64,000 bases of DNA from Pelagibacterium lentulum (GTDB taxonomy: Bacteria; Pseudomonadota; Alphaproteobacteria; Rhizobiales; Devosiaceae), in NCBI RefSeq assembly GCF_003992625.1, contig NZ_RZMW01000033.1, positions 62,001-126,000 on the forward strand. Reading direction: 5' to 3'. Shown here one piece after another: positions 54,130 through 64,000 of this stretch. The notes under the pieces are model-generated. The model saw only the letters and a program-made list of their open reading frames with translations, did no database searches and was not told the DNA's origin. The position numbers and the translations under genes were made by a program. The first letter of the stretch is position 1, and every line of letters starts with the position of its first letter.

Positions 54130-56397
54130 ATGGCACAAGCAATTGGCGGACCGCGCATCCTGTTGCGCCAGTTGCGCGAAACAATGGCTGAGTCGCTGGC
54201 AAGCCAGGCCCGGCTCGACAAGATCGTCGACCTGATTGCCGAAAACATGCGGGCCGATGTGTGCTCGTTCTATGTTTTGCGTGACGACAGCGCGCTGGAA
54301 CTTTTCGCAACCCACGGGCTCAAGCGCGAGGCCGTGCATCTTACTACATTGCGGCTGGGCGAGGGCCTTGTCGGGCTTATCGCGGCCGAAGCCGAACCCT
54401 TGCGGCTCACAAATGCGCCCGAACATCCTTCGTTCGCTTATCGTCCGGAAACCGGCGAAGATCCCTATTCCTCCTTTCTGGGCGTGCCGGTCTTGCGGGC
54501 AGGGCAGACGCTTGGCGTTCTCGTCGTTCAGAACCAGGAGCGGCGCATTTATGGCGAGGACGAGACCGAAGCGCTTCTGACAACGGCAACGCTGCTTGCC
54601 GAAATGATCTCGACCGCAGATTTCGATGCACTGATCAAGCCGGGTTCCGACATCGATCTGCGCCGCCCCCGGCTGTTTAATGGCGTGGGCTTTTCCGAAG
54701 GCATCGCGCTGGGCCAGGTGGTCCTGCACGATCCGCGCGTTGTGGTTTCCAATTTCGTTGCCGACGATACCGATGTGGAAAAAGAGCGGCTCGATACCGC
54801 GCTTCGGACCATGCGCGTTTCGATCGACGATATGCTCAATTCTGGCGACATGCAGATCCCGTCCGATCATCGGGAGATCCTCGAAAGCTACCGCATGTTC
54901 GCCCATGACAGGGGCTGGGTGCGTCGGCTTGAGGAAGCGATCGAGTCCGGACTGACGGCAGAAGCAGCCGTCGAGCGCGTCCAGAACGATACCCGTGCGC
55001 GCATGTTGCGCCAGACCGATCCCTATATTCGCGACCGGCTGCACGATCTTGACGATCTGGCCAATCGGCTGTTGCGCATCCTGACCGGCAATGGCTCGGC
55101 GCTGGGCAAGGAATTGCCCGAAAATGCCGTTCTTGTGGCGCGCAATATGGGGCCGGCCGACCTGCTTGAATATGACCGCACCAGATTGCGCGCGGTTGTG
55201 CTCGAGGAAGGTGCCGCAACGGCCCATGTTGCCATTGTCGCGCGCTCTGTCGGACTTGTTGCGGTCGGCCAGGCCGAAAATATTGTTTCGATGAGCGAGG
55301 ACGGTGACAATATCATCGTCGACGGGTTCGCGGGCACCGTTCATTTGCGGCCACCTGCCGATATCGAAGCCACCTATATCGATAAAGTCCGCCTGTCGGC
55401 CAAGCGCCTGGCCCATTATGCAGCGCTCAAGGACAAGCCCGCGATCACCCGCGATGGCACCCCGATAACGCTTTTGCACAATTCCGGCTTGCTTGCCGAT
55501 ATGAGCGCGCTTGAGGAAACCGGCGCGGACGGCGTGGGGTTGTTCCGCACCGAGCTGCAATTCATGATCGCGTCGAAAATGCCGCGCATCAAGGACCAGG
55601 TTGCGCTTTATTCGGAAGCCATGCGGCTGGCCGGGGGTAAACCCATCGTCTTCCGTTTGCTCGATATCGGCGGTGACAAGGTGATTCCTTATATGCGGTC
55701 CATGTCGGAAGAGAATCCGGCCATGGGCTGGCGCTCGATCAGGCTGGCGCTCGATCGGCCGGGGCTCTTGCGCACGCAGGTCCGTGCCCTGTTGCAGGCC
55801 GCCAATGGCGCTCCGCTCAAGCTTCTGGTTCCGATGGTTACCGAAACTGTGGAATTTCTCGCGGTGAAGAAAATCATCGCGCGGGAAGTCGCACGCTTGC
55901 CCCGGTTGGGCATGGCTGTGCCCGAAGAACTTGAAATCGGTGCGATGATCGAGGTGCCTTCGATCATTTTTGAGTTGGACAGCCTGCTGCCCAATGCCGA
56001 TTTCGTTTCAATCGGCTCGAACGACCTCATCCAGTTCCTGACCGCTGCGGACCGGGCTAATCCGCGCGTGGCGCGCAAATATGATGCGATTGCCCGACCG
56101 CGTCTCAAGGCGCTTAAAGCCATTGTCGATGCAGCGCACGCGCACAATAAGCCTGTCACCATGTGCGGGGAATTGGCCGGACGCCCGATTGAAGCGCTGG
56201 CCCTTCTGGCTCTGGGCATGACCCGGCTGTCCATGGGCGCGTCCTCGATCGGCCCGATCAAGGAGATGATCCTGGGGCTTGAGTTGGAACCGGTTCGCGC
56301 TGCGATGGACGACTATCTTTCCAACGGGCACGATGCGAGTCTCTCGGCGCGCGAACTGCTTGCAAAACTGGCGCAAAGCCAGCATCTCCCCCTTTAG
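54130..56397 (+). CDS. ptsP: PtsP, GAF-domain phosphoenolpyruvate-protein phosphotransferase
   Basis: 755 residues. An N-terminal GAF domain (about 15-165) precedes the Enzyme I part. The phosphorylated His is in [15 protein letters not shown] (about 366), and the PEP-binding C-terminal part has [25 protein letters not shown] and [18 protein letters not shown]. It starts the nitrogen phosphotransferase system (PTS-Ntr), passing phosphate to NPr and EIIA-Ntr, not sugar uptake. The GAF domain in homologues senses glutamine. This is relevant to the nitrate genes in the window, although the link is only at pathway level. Confidence 0.95.
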   Translation: MAQAIGGPRILLRQLRETMAESLASQARLDKIVDLIAENMRADVCSFYVLRDDSALELFATHGLKREAVHLTTLRLGEGLVGLIAAEAEPLRLTNAPEHPSFAYRPETGEDPYSSFLGVPVLRAGQTLGVLVVQNQERRIYGEDETEALLTTATLLAEMISTADFDALIKPGSDIDLRRPRLFNGVGFSEGIALGQVVLHDPRVVVSNFVADDTDVEKERLDTALRTMRVSIDDMLNSGDMQIPSDHREILESYRMFAHDRGWVRRLEEAIESGLTAEAAVERVQNDTRARMLRQTDPYIRDRLHDLDDLANRLLRILTGNGSALGKELPENAVLVARNMGPADLLEYDRTRLRAVVLEEGAATAHVAIVARSVGLVAVGQAENIVSMSEDGDNIIVDGFAGTVHLRPPADIEATYIDKVRLSAKRLAHYAALKDKPAITRDGTPITLLHNSGLLADMSALEETGADGVGLFRTELQFMIASKMPRIKDQVALYSEAMRLAGGKPIVFRLLDIGGDKVIPYMRSMSEENPAMGWRSIRLALDRPGLLRTQVRALLQAANGAPLKLLVPMVTETVEFLAVKKIIAREVARLPRLGMAVPEELEIGAMIEVPSIIFELDSLLPNADFVSIGSNDLIQFLTAADRANPRVARKYDAIARPRLKALKAIVDAAHAHNKPVTMCGELAGRPIEALALLALGMTRLSMGASSIGPIKEMILGLELEPVRAAMDDYLSNGHDASLSARELLAKLAQSQHLPL

Positions 56398-56426
56398 CTT
56401 TCATTTTTAAGGTTCTGGTATTTGCG

Positions 56427-57503
56427 ATGGCTGGACTGCCAAACGACAAACTCGATGCTCTTGAGCGGCGCTTTGATTCCATCGAGCACGCCATGAGCGC
56501 CAGTCCCGACCCCGACAATTATGTGCGGCTTTCAAAGGAATATTCCGAGCTTTCGCCCATGGTCGCAAAAGTGCGCGAGTACAAGGTCGCGCTTTCCGAC
56601 CTGGCTGGTGCCGAAGAACTCTATAATTCCGGCGACAAGGAAATGGCCGAGCTTGCCTATGCGGAAATGAGCGAGCTTCGTGAAAAGATCGAAACACTCG
56701 TTCAGGACATCCGCATCATGCTGTTACCCAAGGATGCAGCGGACGAGAAAAGCGCCATTCTGGAAGTGCGCGCGGGCACGGGCGGGGATGAAGCCGCGCT
56801 TTTTGCGGGCGATCTGTTCCGCATGTATCAGCGCTACGCTGAAAATCAGGGCTGGCGCGTCACGCTGATGGAGGCGTCCGAAGGCGATGCTGGCGGCTAT
56901 AAGGAAATCATTGCCAATATTTCGGGCGCCGGTGTTTTCGCCAAACTCAAATATGAGTCTGGCGTTCACCGGGTGCAACGTGTGCCCGATACCGAAGCCT
57001 CTGGCCGCATTCACACCTCGGCAGCCACCGTGGCGGTTTTGCCTGAAGTCGAGGACATCGACATCGAAATCCGCCCTGAAGATATTCGCATCGATACGAT
57101 GCGTGCCTCGGGGGCGGGCGGCCAGCACGTCAACACAACCGATTCTGCGGTGCGCATCACCCATATCCCAACCGGCATCGTCGTCACTTCGGCTGAAAAG
57201 AGCCAGCATCAGAACCGTGCCAACGCCATGAAGGTTCTGCGGGCGCGGCTTTTTGACGAGCAGCAGCAAAAGGCTTCGAGCGAACGCGCGGAAAGCCGGA
57301 AAAGCCAGGTCGGTTCGGGCGACCGTTCCGAACGCATCCGCACCTACAATTTCCCGCAAGGGCGCGTCACCGATCATCGGATCAATCTGACGCTCTATAA
57401 ACTTCCTCAGATCATAACCGGCGATGCGCTTGATGAAATCGTCGAGGCTCTGATTACCGAAAACCAGGCCGCACAACTTGCCGAGATGGACCAGGGGAGT
57501 TGA
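56427..57503 (+). CDS. prfA: Peptide chain release factor 1
   Basis: 358 residues. The catalytic GGQ is in [18 protein letters not shown] (about 230-247). Stop-codon recognition by class I RF1 (UAA, UAG) depends on a PxT-type motif that lies in the central region ([20 protein letters not shown]). The glutamine of GGQ is methylated by PrmC, encoded next. It follows ptsP by 29 bases. Confidence 0.97.
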   Translation: MAGLPNDKLDALERRFDSIEHAMSASPDPDNYVRLSKEYSELSPMVAKVREYKVALSDLAGAEELYNSGDKEMAELAYAEMSELREKIETLVQDIRIMLLPKDAADEKSAILEVRAGTGGDEAALFAGDLFRMYQRYAENQGWRVTLMEASEGDAGGYKEIIANISGAGVFAKLKYESGVHRVQRVPDTEASGRIHTSAATVAVLPEVEDIDIEIRPEDIRIDTMRASGAGGQHVNTTDSAVRITHIPTGIVVTSAEKSQHQNRANAMKVLRARLFDEQQQKASSERAESRKSQVGSGDRSERIRTYNFPQGRVTDHRINLTLYKLPQIITGDALDEIVEALITENQAAQLAEMDQGS

Positions 57504-57523
57504 GGCAAGGCGGTGAGGGTGCA

Positions 57524-58384
57524 ATGACCGATGTCCTGGGCCAGACATGGCGCGTTCTCCGCGACCGTTTCGCGACCGCAGGGATCGAGACAGCGGCGCT
57601 CGACGCCCGGTTGCTCGTCCGGCACGTGCTCGATCTTGATGAGACCGGGCTGATCGCCAGAGAGTCCGAACCATTCCCCGAGCAAAAGCGCGATGACCTG
57701 GAGGCGTTGGCTGCCCGGCGTCTTGCTGGCGAGCCGATGGCGCGCATTTTCGGCAGGCAGGAATTTTATGGGTTCACGTTCGGGCTCAATCCGGCAACGC
57801 TCATTCCGCGCCCGGAAACCGAAATGCTTGTCGATTTCGGTCTTGATGTCCTCAAGACCGAAAGTGCGGCACAGATACTCGATCTGGGCACAGGCACAGG
57901 CTGCATCGTGCTTTCGCTGCTTGCCAATCTGCCCGGCGCACGCGGCGTTGGCATCGATATTGCCCCAGCCGCGCTGGACATGGCGAATCACAACGCAAAA
58001 GCGCTCGGGCTATCAGAGCGCTTTACAACGCTTGGGGGGGATTGGTTTTCCCCACTTGAAGCAGATGCCCGCTTCGATCTGATCGTTTCCAATCCGCCCT
58101 ATATCGCCAGCGCGGTGATTGAAACGCTGGCGCCGGGCGTGCGCGTTTTCGATCCCGGCGCAGCGCTGGATGGCGGCATCGATGGGCTGGCCCCCTACAG
58201 GATCATTGCAGCGCAGGGTGCTGGTTTTCTCAAGCCGGGCGGGCGTCTGGCGCTTGAAATCGGGTTCGATCAGGCCCAAATGGTTAAAGGCATATTGCAG
58301 GATGCGGGCTGGCAAACCATATCGGTTTACAAGGATATTGCCGGTCACGACCGAATGGTTGTCGCCCGCGTTTCCAAGGCGTGA
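57524..58384 (+). CDS. prmC: PrmC, release factor glutamine methyltransferase
   Basis: 286 residues from the ATG at 57524, with GGTGAGGGTG upstream. The catalytic NPPY motif is in LIVSNPPYIAS, and SAM binding is around ILDLGTGTGCIVLSLLANL. An N-terminal helical domain precedes it. It methylates the Gln of GGQ in RF1 and RF2, which raises release activity. It lies directly after prfA, the usual arrangement. Confidence 0.96.
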   Translation: MTDVLGQTWRVLRDRFATAGIETAALDARLLVRHVLDLDETGLIARESEPFPEQKRDDLEALAARRLAGEPMARIFGRQEFYGFTFGLNPATLIPRPETEMLVDFGLDVLKTESAAQILDLGTGTGCIVLSLLANLPGARGVGIDIAPAALDMANHNAKALGLSERFTTLGGDWFSPLEADARFDLIVSNPPYIASAVIETLAPGVRVFDPGAALDGGIDGLAPYRIIAAQGAGFLKPGGRLALEIGFDQAQMVKGILQDAGWQTISVYKDIAGHDRMVVARVSKA

Positions 58385-58746
58385 CAAAGTGTCGCCGCGC
58401 ATATTTTTCTTGGAATATCGAGCAATAGCGTTTAGGTTGCAGGTGCTGACGCGGTGCATGGCACCACGGTGGATACCACCCTCACATTGGCGGCTTGGAT
58501 GTAAAGTCGACAGGCGGCGCGGTTCTGGACTATCGGAACCCAACGCAAGCGCGGGGGCGGATTGCCCAGACAGCTTTTGGGGAAACCTTAAGAAAAGCGA
58601 TCGGCACGAAACATGTTTTAGGACATGTTTTGCTTGATATGCCTTGCGCTGGCCGCAAGTTACACCGTCAGTCCTTCGGACATCGTTTTCGTCCGTCGAT
58701 CTGGCCAATATCCGCATACCATCACGGAACGTGTTGAAGCGAGCAG
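58385..58746 (+). other. 362-base gap with tandem hairpins before DUF4167 gene
   Basis: No convincing gene. Two adjacent triloop hairpins stand out: GGTGC-ATG-GCACC (58453-58465) and GGTGG-ATA-CCACC (58468-58480). Further on is the direct repeat CATGTTTT-AGGA-CATGTTTT (about 58611-58630). No Rho-independent terminator for prmC was seen near the start. The stretch may be a long structured leader of the DUF4167 gene or hold a small RNA. Confidence 0.4.
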
Positions 58747-59421
58747 ATGAGACCAAACCAGCAGAATATGAACAAGCAGCGTTCGCGCAGCCGCAACAAT
58801 AACAATCAGCGGCGCGGTGGCGGTGGAAATCCGTTGTCCCGTAATTACGAGAGCAATGGGCCGGATGTGAAAATCCGTGGCAATGCCTCCCATATTGCGG
58901 AAAAATATACGCAGCTTGCCCGAGATGCCGCCGCTTCCGGCGACAATGTGATGGCGGAAAACTACCTTCAGCATGCCGAACATTACAACCGCATCATTCT
59001 GGCAGCGCAGGCCCAGTTCCAGCCGCGCCAGGACCAGCAGGCAGACGCCGGCACCGAGGATGAAGCGAGCGAAGAAGAAACCGTAAAAACCGAAGCGGCT
59101 GAATCGGAAAACAAGGCCGATACCGGAAGCGATGAGGGCAAGCCCCGGCGCGCCCAGCGCCAGCGCCGTCCGCGTCGCGAAACCATCGAAGAAGCGGCCA
59201 AGTCGGAAGTCAATGACGCTGAAACCGCGGCCGAATCGGTGCCTGCCACAGCAGCGGAAGCCAATGGCAGCGTGGAGGCTGAGGAAAAGCCCAAGCGCGC
59301 GCGCCGGACCACGCGCCGCACGACCAAGAAGGCCGATGCCGATCTTGCCGAAGCGTCGCAGCCCGATCTTGGCGAATTGCCGGCCTTTCTGACCGCAGGC
59401 CGCGAGGCCGCCGCCGAATAA
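58747..59421 (+). CDS. DUF4167 domain protein, RNA-binding-like low-complexity ends
   Basis: 224 residues. The first 30 residues are Asn/Arg/Gly/Gln rich (NNNNQRRGGGGNPLSRNYES), typical of RNA-binding disordered tails. The DUF4167 domain is at about 38-90 (VKIRGNASHIAEKYTQLARD, YLQHAEHYNRIILAAQA). The rest is alternately acidic and basic (EDEASEEETVKTEAAE, KRARRTTRRTTKKAD). The gene follows prmC in most Hyphomicrobiales. Function unknown; an RNA or ribosome role is guessed from composition and neighbours. A terminator follows. Confidence 0.88.
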   Translation: MRPNQQNMNKQRSRSRNNNNQRRGGGGNPLSRNYESNGPDVKIRGNASHIAEKYTQLARDAAASGDNVMAENYLQHAEHYNRIILAAQAQFQPRQDQQADAGTEDEASEEETVKTEAAESENKADTGSDEGKPRRAQRQRRPRRETIEEAAKSEVNDAETAAESVPATAAEANGSVEAEEKPKRARRTTRRTTKKADADLAEASQPDLGELPAFLTAGREAAAE

Positions 59422-59471
59422 CCCCTTTGGGACGGGCGCTATGGAGCGCTTCTTTGTCGCTTTTGAAAAAT

Positions 59472-59501
59472 AAGGGCCGGCGTTCACGCTCCGGCCCTTT
59501 T
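59472..59501 (+). terminator. Rho-independent terminator after the DUF4167 gene
   Basis: AAGGGCCGG pairs with CCGGCCCTT around a 10-base loop, and the right arm runs into TTTTT. It separates the DUF4167 gene from clpB. Confidence 0.92.
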
Positions 59502-59656
59502 TCTTGTCGCCAATGCACCTATATCATGGCTTGACCCAGATCATTGCCGAAAGCCGGGATGGTCACCACAATGATTGAAATTCCAACGCTTCGGGCGTTG
59601 CGGACGCGCCGTAAACCGGGCGGAAGCGACGTGCCAGAAAAAGGAGAGTTGAAGCG

Positions 59657-62272
<2,616 letters not shown>

Positions 62273-62295
62273 GGCGGTCTCGGCATTGCAGAATG

Positions 62296-62325
62296 AAAGG
62301 GCCCCGGAGACGGGGCCTTTTTGTT
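62296..62325 (+). terminator. Rho-independent terminator of clpB
   Basis: AAAGGGCCCCG pairs with CGGGGCCTTT around a GAGA loop with one bulged G, followed by TT. It lies 24 bases after the clpB stop. Confidence 0.9.
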
Positions 62326-62439
62326 GAGATCCGTTAGATGTGTCCGGCAAGCATGTCTTTGAACCTGAGCCGTGGATGGCTTGTGCAAGTGAGGCAGGCA
62401 AGACTGAGGCATTGTGATTGCCGGTGGCTCTGGCCGCGC

Positions 62440-63537
62440 TTATGGGTGCTCTCCAAAATATCGCGTTCTGATATTTTCGATCTCTCCCCTTTCGTGAGCG
62501 CCGATCAGTTCGACTGTGAGCGTGCGTGTGAGCGCGCTGTTATTAGGGAGCGCAAAGCCGTATTTGTCGGGCTCGAACAATGCGCCAACCACTGAAACGG
62601 GCTGGTCGGCATTGGTGCGGACGTAATATTCGAGGACCGGTGCATCTCCTACTATGGCATCGATCCTGCCATCGATCAAAGCCTCAACGCCGTCTTCGAT
62701 ATGGTCAAAGCTTATATGTCGCAGGCCTGCATTGCGGGCATAGTCCTGGGAAACACTTCCCTCCAATACACCAACCGTCCGGCCCGGCAAGTCGGCTGCA
62801 CTATTGATGCTGCTTGTGATTGCCAACGTGGTCATCACGCTGGTGACCGAGGAGGTGACATAGGCAAGAACCGCAATGCCGCAAACCAGCCAAAGCCCCT
62901 GCCAGATGCGTCCGACCCACCCGAACAGGTTTTTGCGTGATGGCGGTTTGCCCGATGTTGCCACTGACATGACCGTGTAAAAACTCTCCGCAATGCCATC
63001 GGGCCATCGGCGCGGAAAATTCTTGTCGAACTGTCGGTCGAACAAGGTTAGCACAACGGTGGCCATCAGGATAACCAAGCCAATCCAGGCATAGGCGGTC
63101 AGGTGGCCGGACGCCTGCAGGCCTTTGACAACTGCCCAGAAGCCTGTGCCCTGATGTTCGCCGATCATAATTCGCTGGCCGGCGTCGAACCAGGGATGCG
63201 TGAAGTCAATACGTTCGGCCCGGTCGCGATTTATGGTCAGGTTGGTAACGGCGACATCGGCCTGCCCGGTTTCAGTCGCCTCGACCAAGGTGCGTAGATT
63301 TGGATAGACCTCGTATCGGAAATCCAGCTCCGCGTCCTCAGCGAGCATCTCCCAAAGGTCAATCGCCATGCCCGAATAGCCGTTTCCCTCTTCCATGACA
63401 AAGGGAGCATCCACGAAGAGACCGACGACCAATCGGTCGGTGAGGGCTGGCTGCTGCGTCTGTTGGGCCCGCGCCGTAAAAGATGGAGTGAAACAAGCGC
63501 CAGCAATAAGTAGAAATCTCAAAAGGCAATTCAGCAT
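62440..63537 (-). CDS. Prokaryotic glutamate-receptor-like channel protein
   Basis: 365 residues from the ATG at 63537; an ATG at 63549 is also possible, and neither has a strong ribosome binding site. After a signal peptide (ending FTARAQQ), the first part of a periplasmic ligand-binding domain (about 35-125) includes DFTHPWFDAGQRI. A membrane part interrupts it: one helix (149-167), a pore-helix-like segment (about 181-193) and a second helix (211-229). The second ligand-binding lobe follows (242-330). This is the layout of GluR0 and ionotropic glutamate receptors. The position of the potassium filter (TVGYGD in GluR0) reads ATSGKPP here, so ion selectivity is not predictable. The ligand is likely an amino acid. 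Confidence 0.8.
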   Translation of the reverse strand: MLNCLLRFLLIAGACFTPSFTARAQQTQQPALTDRLVVGLFVDAPFVMEEGNGYSGMAIDLWEMLAEDAELDFRYEVYPNLRTLVEATETGQADVAVTNLTINRDRAERIDFTHPWFDAGQRIMIGEHQGTGFWAVVKGLQASGHLTAYAWIGLVILMATVVLTLFDRQFDKNFPRRWPDGIAESFYTVMSVATSGKPPSRKNLFGWVGRIWQGLWLVCGIAVLAYVTSSVTSVMTTLAITSSINSAADLPGRTVGVLEGSVSQDYARNAGLRHISFDHIEDGVEALIDGRIDAIVGDAPVLEYYVRTNADQPVSVVGALFEPDKYGFALPNNSALTRTLTVELIGAHERGEIENIRTRYFGEHP

Positions 63538-64000
63538 CGGCAACAACATAAGACAGGAGATGACACTAACGGCAATCGGAAACACTATGTGCTCAAGCCT
63601 CGAACGCCGATCACCAGCATGCTGTCTATGGGAAGCTGGATTGTCATTCTTGTCAAATCTCCCTGCCCGTTACTGTGGCGCCTTTGAGGGACAAACGGTT
63701 CACTGGAACAGTTCTGGGTGAGAGAGTTTCGCTCAAATGACGATGGCGCGAAGGGTCGGATTAGGGAGCACTTTTCTGGCTCACATTTGCCCGCGCCTCT
63801 CTTCCTGCTCCATCCCCTGCCGTTATCGTCCCCGGCCTTGAGCCGGGGATATTTCTTTTTGAGCGCGTGTGTGGGGGACGGACCCGACGGACCCGCGGGC
63901 GAAACAGAATAGGGCGATGTTCGATGTTTGGGTGCGTGATGATTTCACAACTGCCGTCCCGACGAGCGTCATGCCCGCAGTGGTGCGCCCCCCGCGAAAA
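63538..64000. other. Non-coding end of the window
   Basis: No reliable gene in the last 460 bases. The short open frames here have no family-like sequence. It contains the promoter side of the receptor-like gene and a GC-rich palindrome at 63829-63849. What lies beyond the window edge is unknown. Confidence 0.5.
63829..63849. repeat. GC-rich palindrome, intergenic repeat-like hairpin
   Basis: TCCCCGGC-CTTGA-GCCGGGGA: an 8-bp perfect stem with a 5-base loop, followed by TATTTCTTTTT on the plus strand. The form (CCCGG..TTGA..CCGGG) resembles the short palindromes found in many copies between genes of alphaproteobacteria. It could also act as a terminator for plus-strand transcription, although no plus-strand gene ends here. 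Confidence 0.55.

Noticed and set aside
54031-55560. 509-codon minus-strand frame opposite ptsP
   Set aside because: It mirrors the conserved ptsP coding sequence and has no recognisable domain.
59527-59570. Heat-shock (RpoH) promoter of clpB
   Set aside because: CTTGAC is present, but nothing at the right spacing resembles the -10 box well enough to call it.

Overview
The window looks like chromosomal DNA of an alphaproteobacterium of the order Hyphomicrobiales (Rhizobiales), most like the Devosia/Pelagibacterium group. This is inferred from GC-rich coding sequence and from gene neighbourhoods typical of that order: carD-fdxA-S4 protein-SUV3-type helicase; J-domain protein-cobS-cobT; aroK-aroB-CBS protein divergent from xerD-accA; secA-PPIase-argJ; and lysC-ptsP-prfA-prmC-DUF4167-clpB. 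Almost every base is in a recognisable gene. No prophage, insertion sequence, CRISPR array or conjugative element was seen, so this is mostly core genome with a few accessory inserts.

Layout. 1-3.05 kb: a cut-off small gene, then a four-gene minus-strand copper operon (short exported protein, YcnI, CopC-CopD fusion, 44-residue membrane protein). 3.17-3.25 kb: tRNA-Arg(CCT). 3.4-13.7 kb: an SNase-like protein and an M48 Tat-lipoprotein peptidase; then carD, fdxA, an S4 RNA-binding protein and a long RNA helicase on the minus strand; then VanZ, DUF3108, rpmB and a VUT/YhhQ transporter. 13.8-25.9 kb: a complete nitrate assimilation cluster. 25.9-32 kb: M42 peptidase, SnoaL-like protein, phytase-like protein, CobT, CobS and a J-domain protein. 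32-38.9 kb: bolA, a CBS-domain membrane protein, aroB, aroK, a small membrane protein, xerD, accA and an L,D-transpeptidase lipoprotein. 38.9-49 kb: an intergenic repeat, an SLC13 permease, an unknown protein, secA, a parvulin, argJ, a GNAT, mutT and a methyltransferase. 49-62.3 kb: comF, grxC, a nitrilase, DUF1178, DUF1232, ubiG, lysC, ptsP, prfA, prmC, DUF4167 and clpB. 62.4-63.5 kb: a glutamate-receptor-like channel protein. The window ends in non-coding DNA with a GC-rich palindrome.

How it works together. The nitrate cluster is the best-defined system: an ABC importer (nrtA, nrtB, nrtC), nitrate reductase (nasA), nitrite reductase (nirB, nirD) and siroheme synthase (cysG, which makes the NirB cofactor). 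It is preceded by the sensor pair nasT/nasS. Between nasS and nrtA lie a likely NtrC site, a near-perfect sigma-54 promoter, and a leader with a hexaloop hairpin overlapping a terminator-like stem. This fits transcription under nitrogen limitation combined with nitrate-dependent antitermination by NasT (ANTAR). The copper operon encodes two exported proteins, both predicted to start with the copper-binding histidine after signal cleavage.

Items most worth a second look: the nrtA leader, the ion-channel-like receptor with an altered selectivity filter, the structured leader of the VUT transporter, the promoter/terminator pair in the carD-fdxA gap, the SNase-like protein with substituted catalytic residues, and the repeat that supplies the stop codon of the SLC13 gene. 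All functions are read from sequence and family knowledge; no database search was run.
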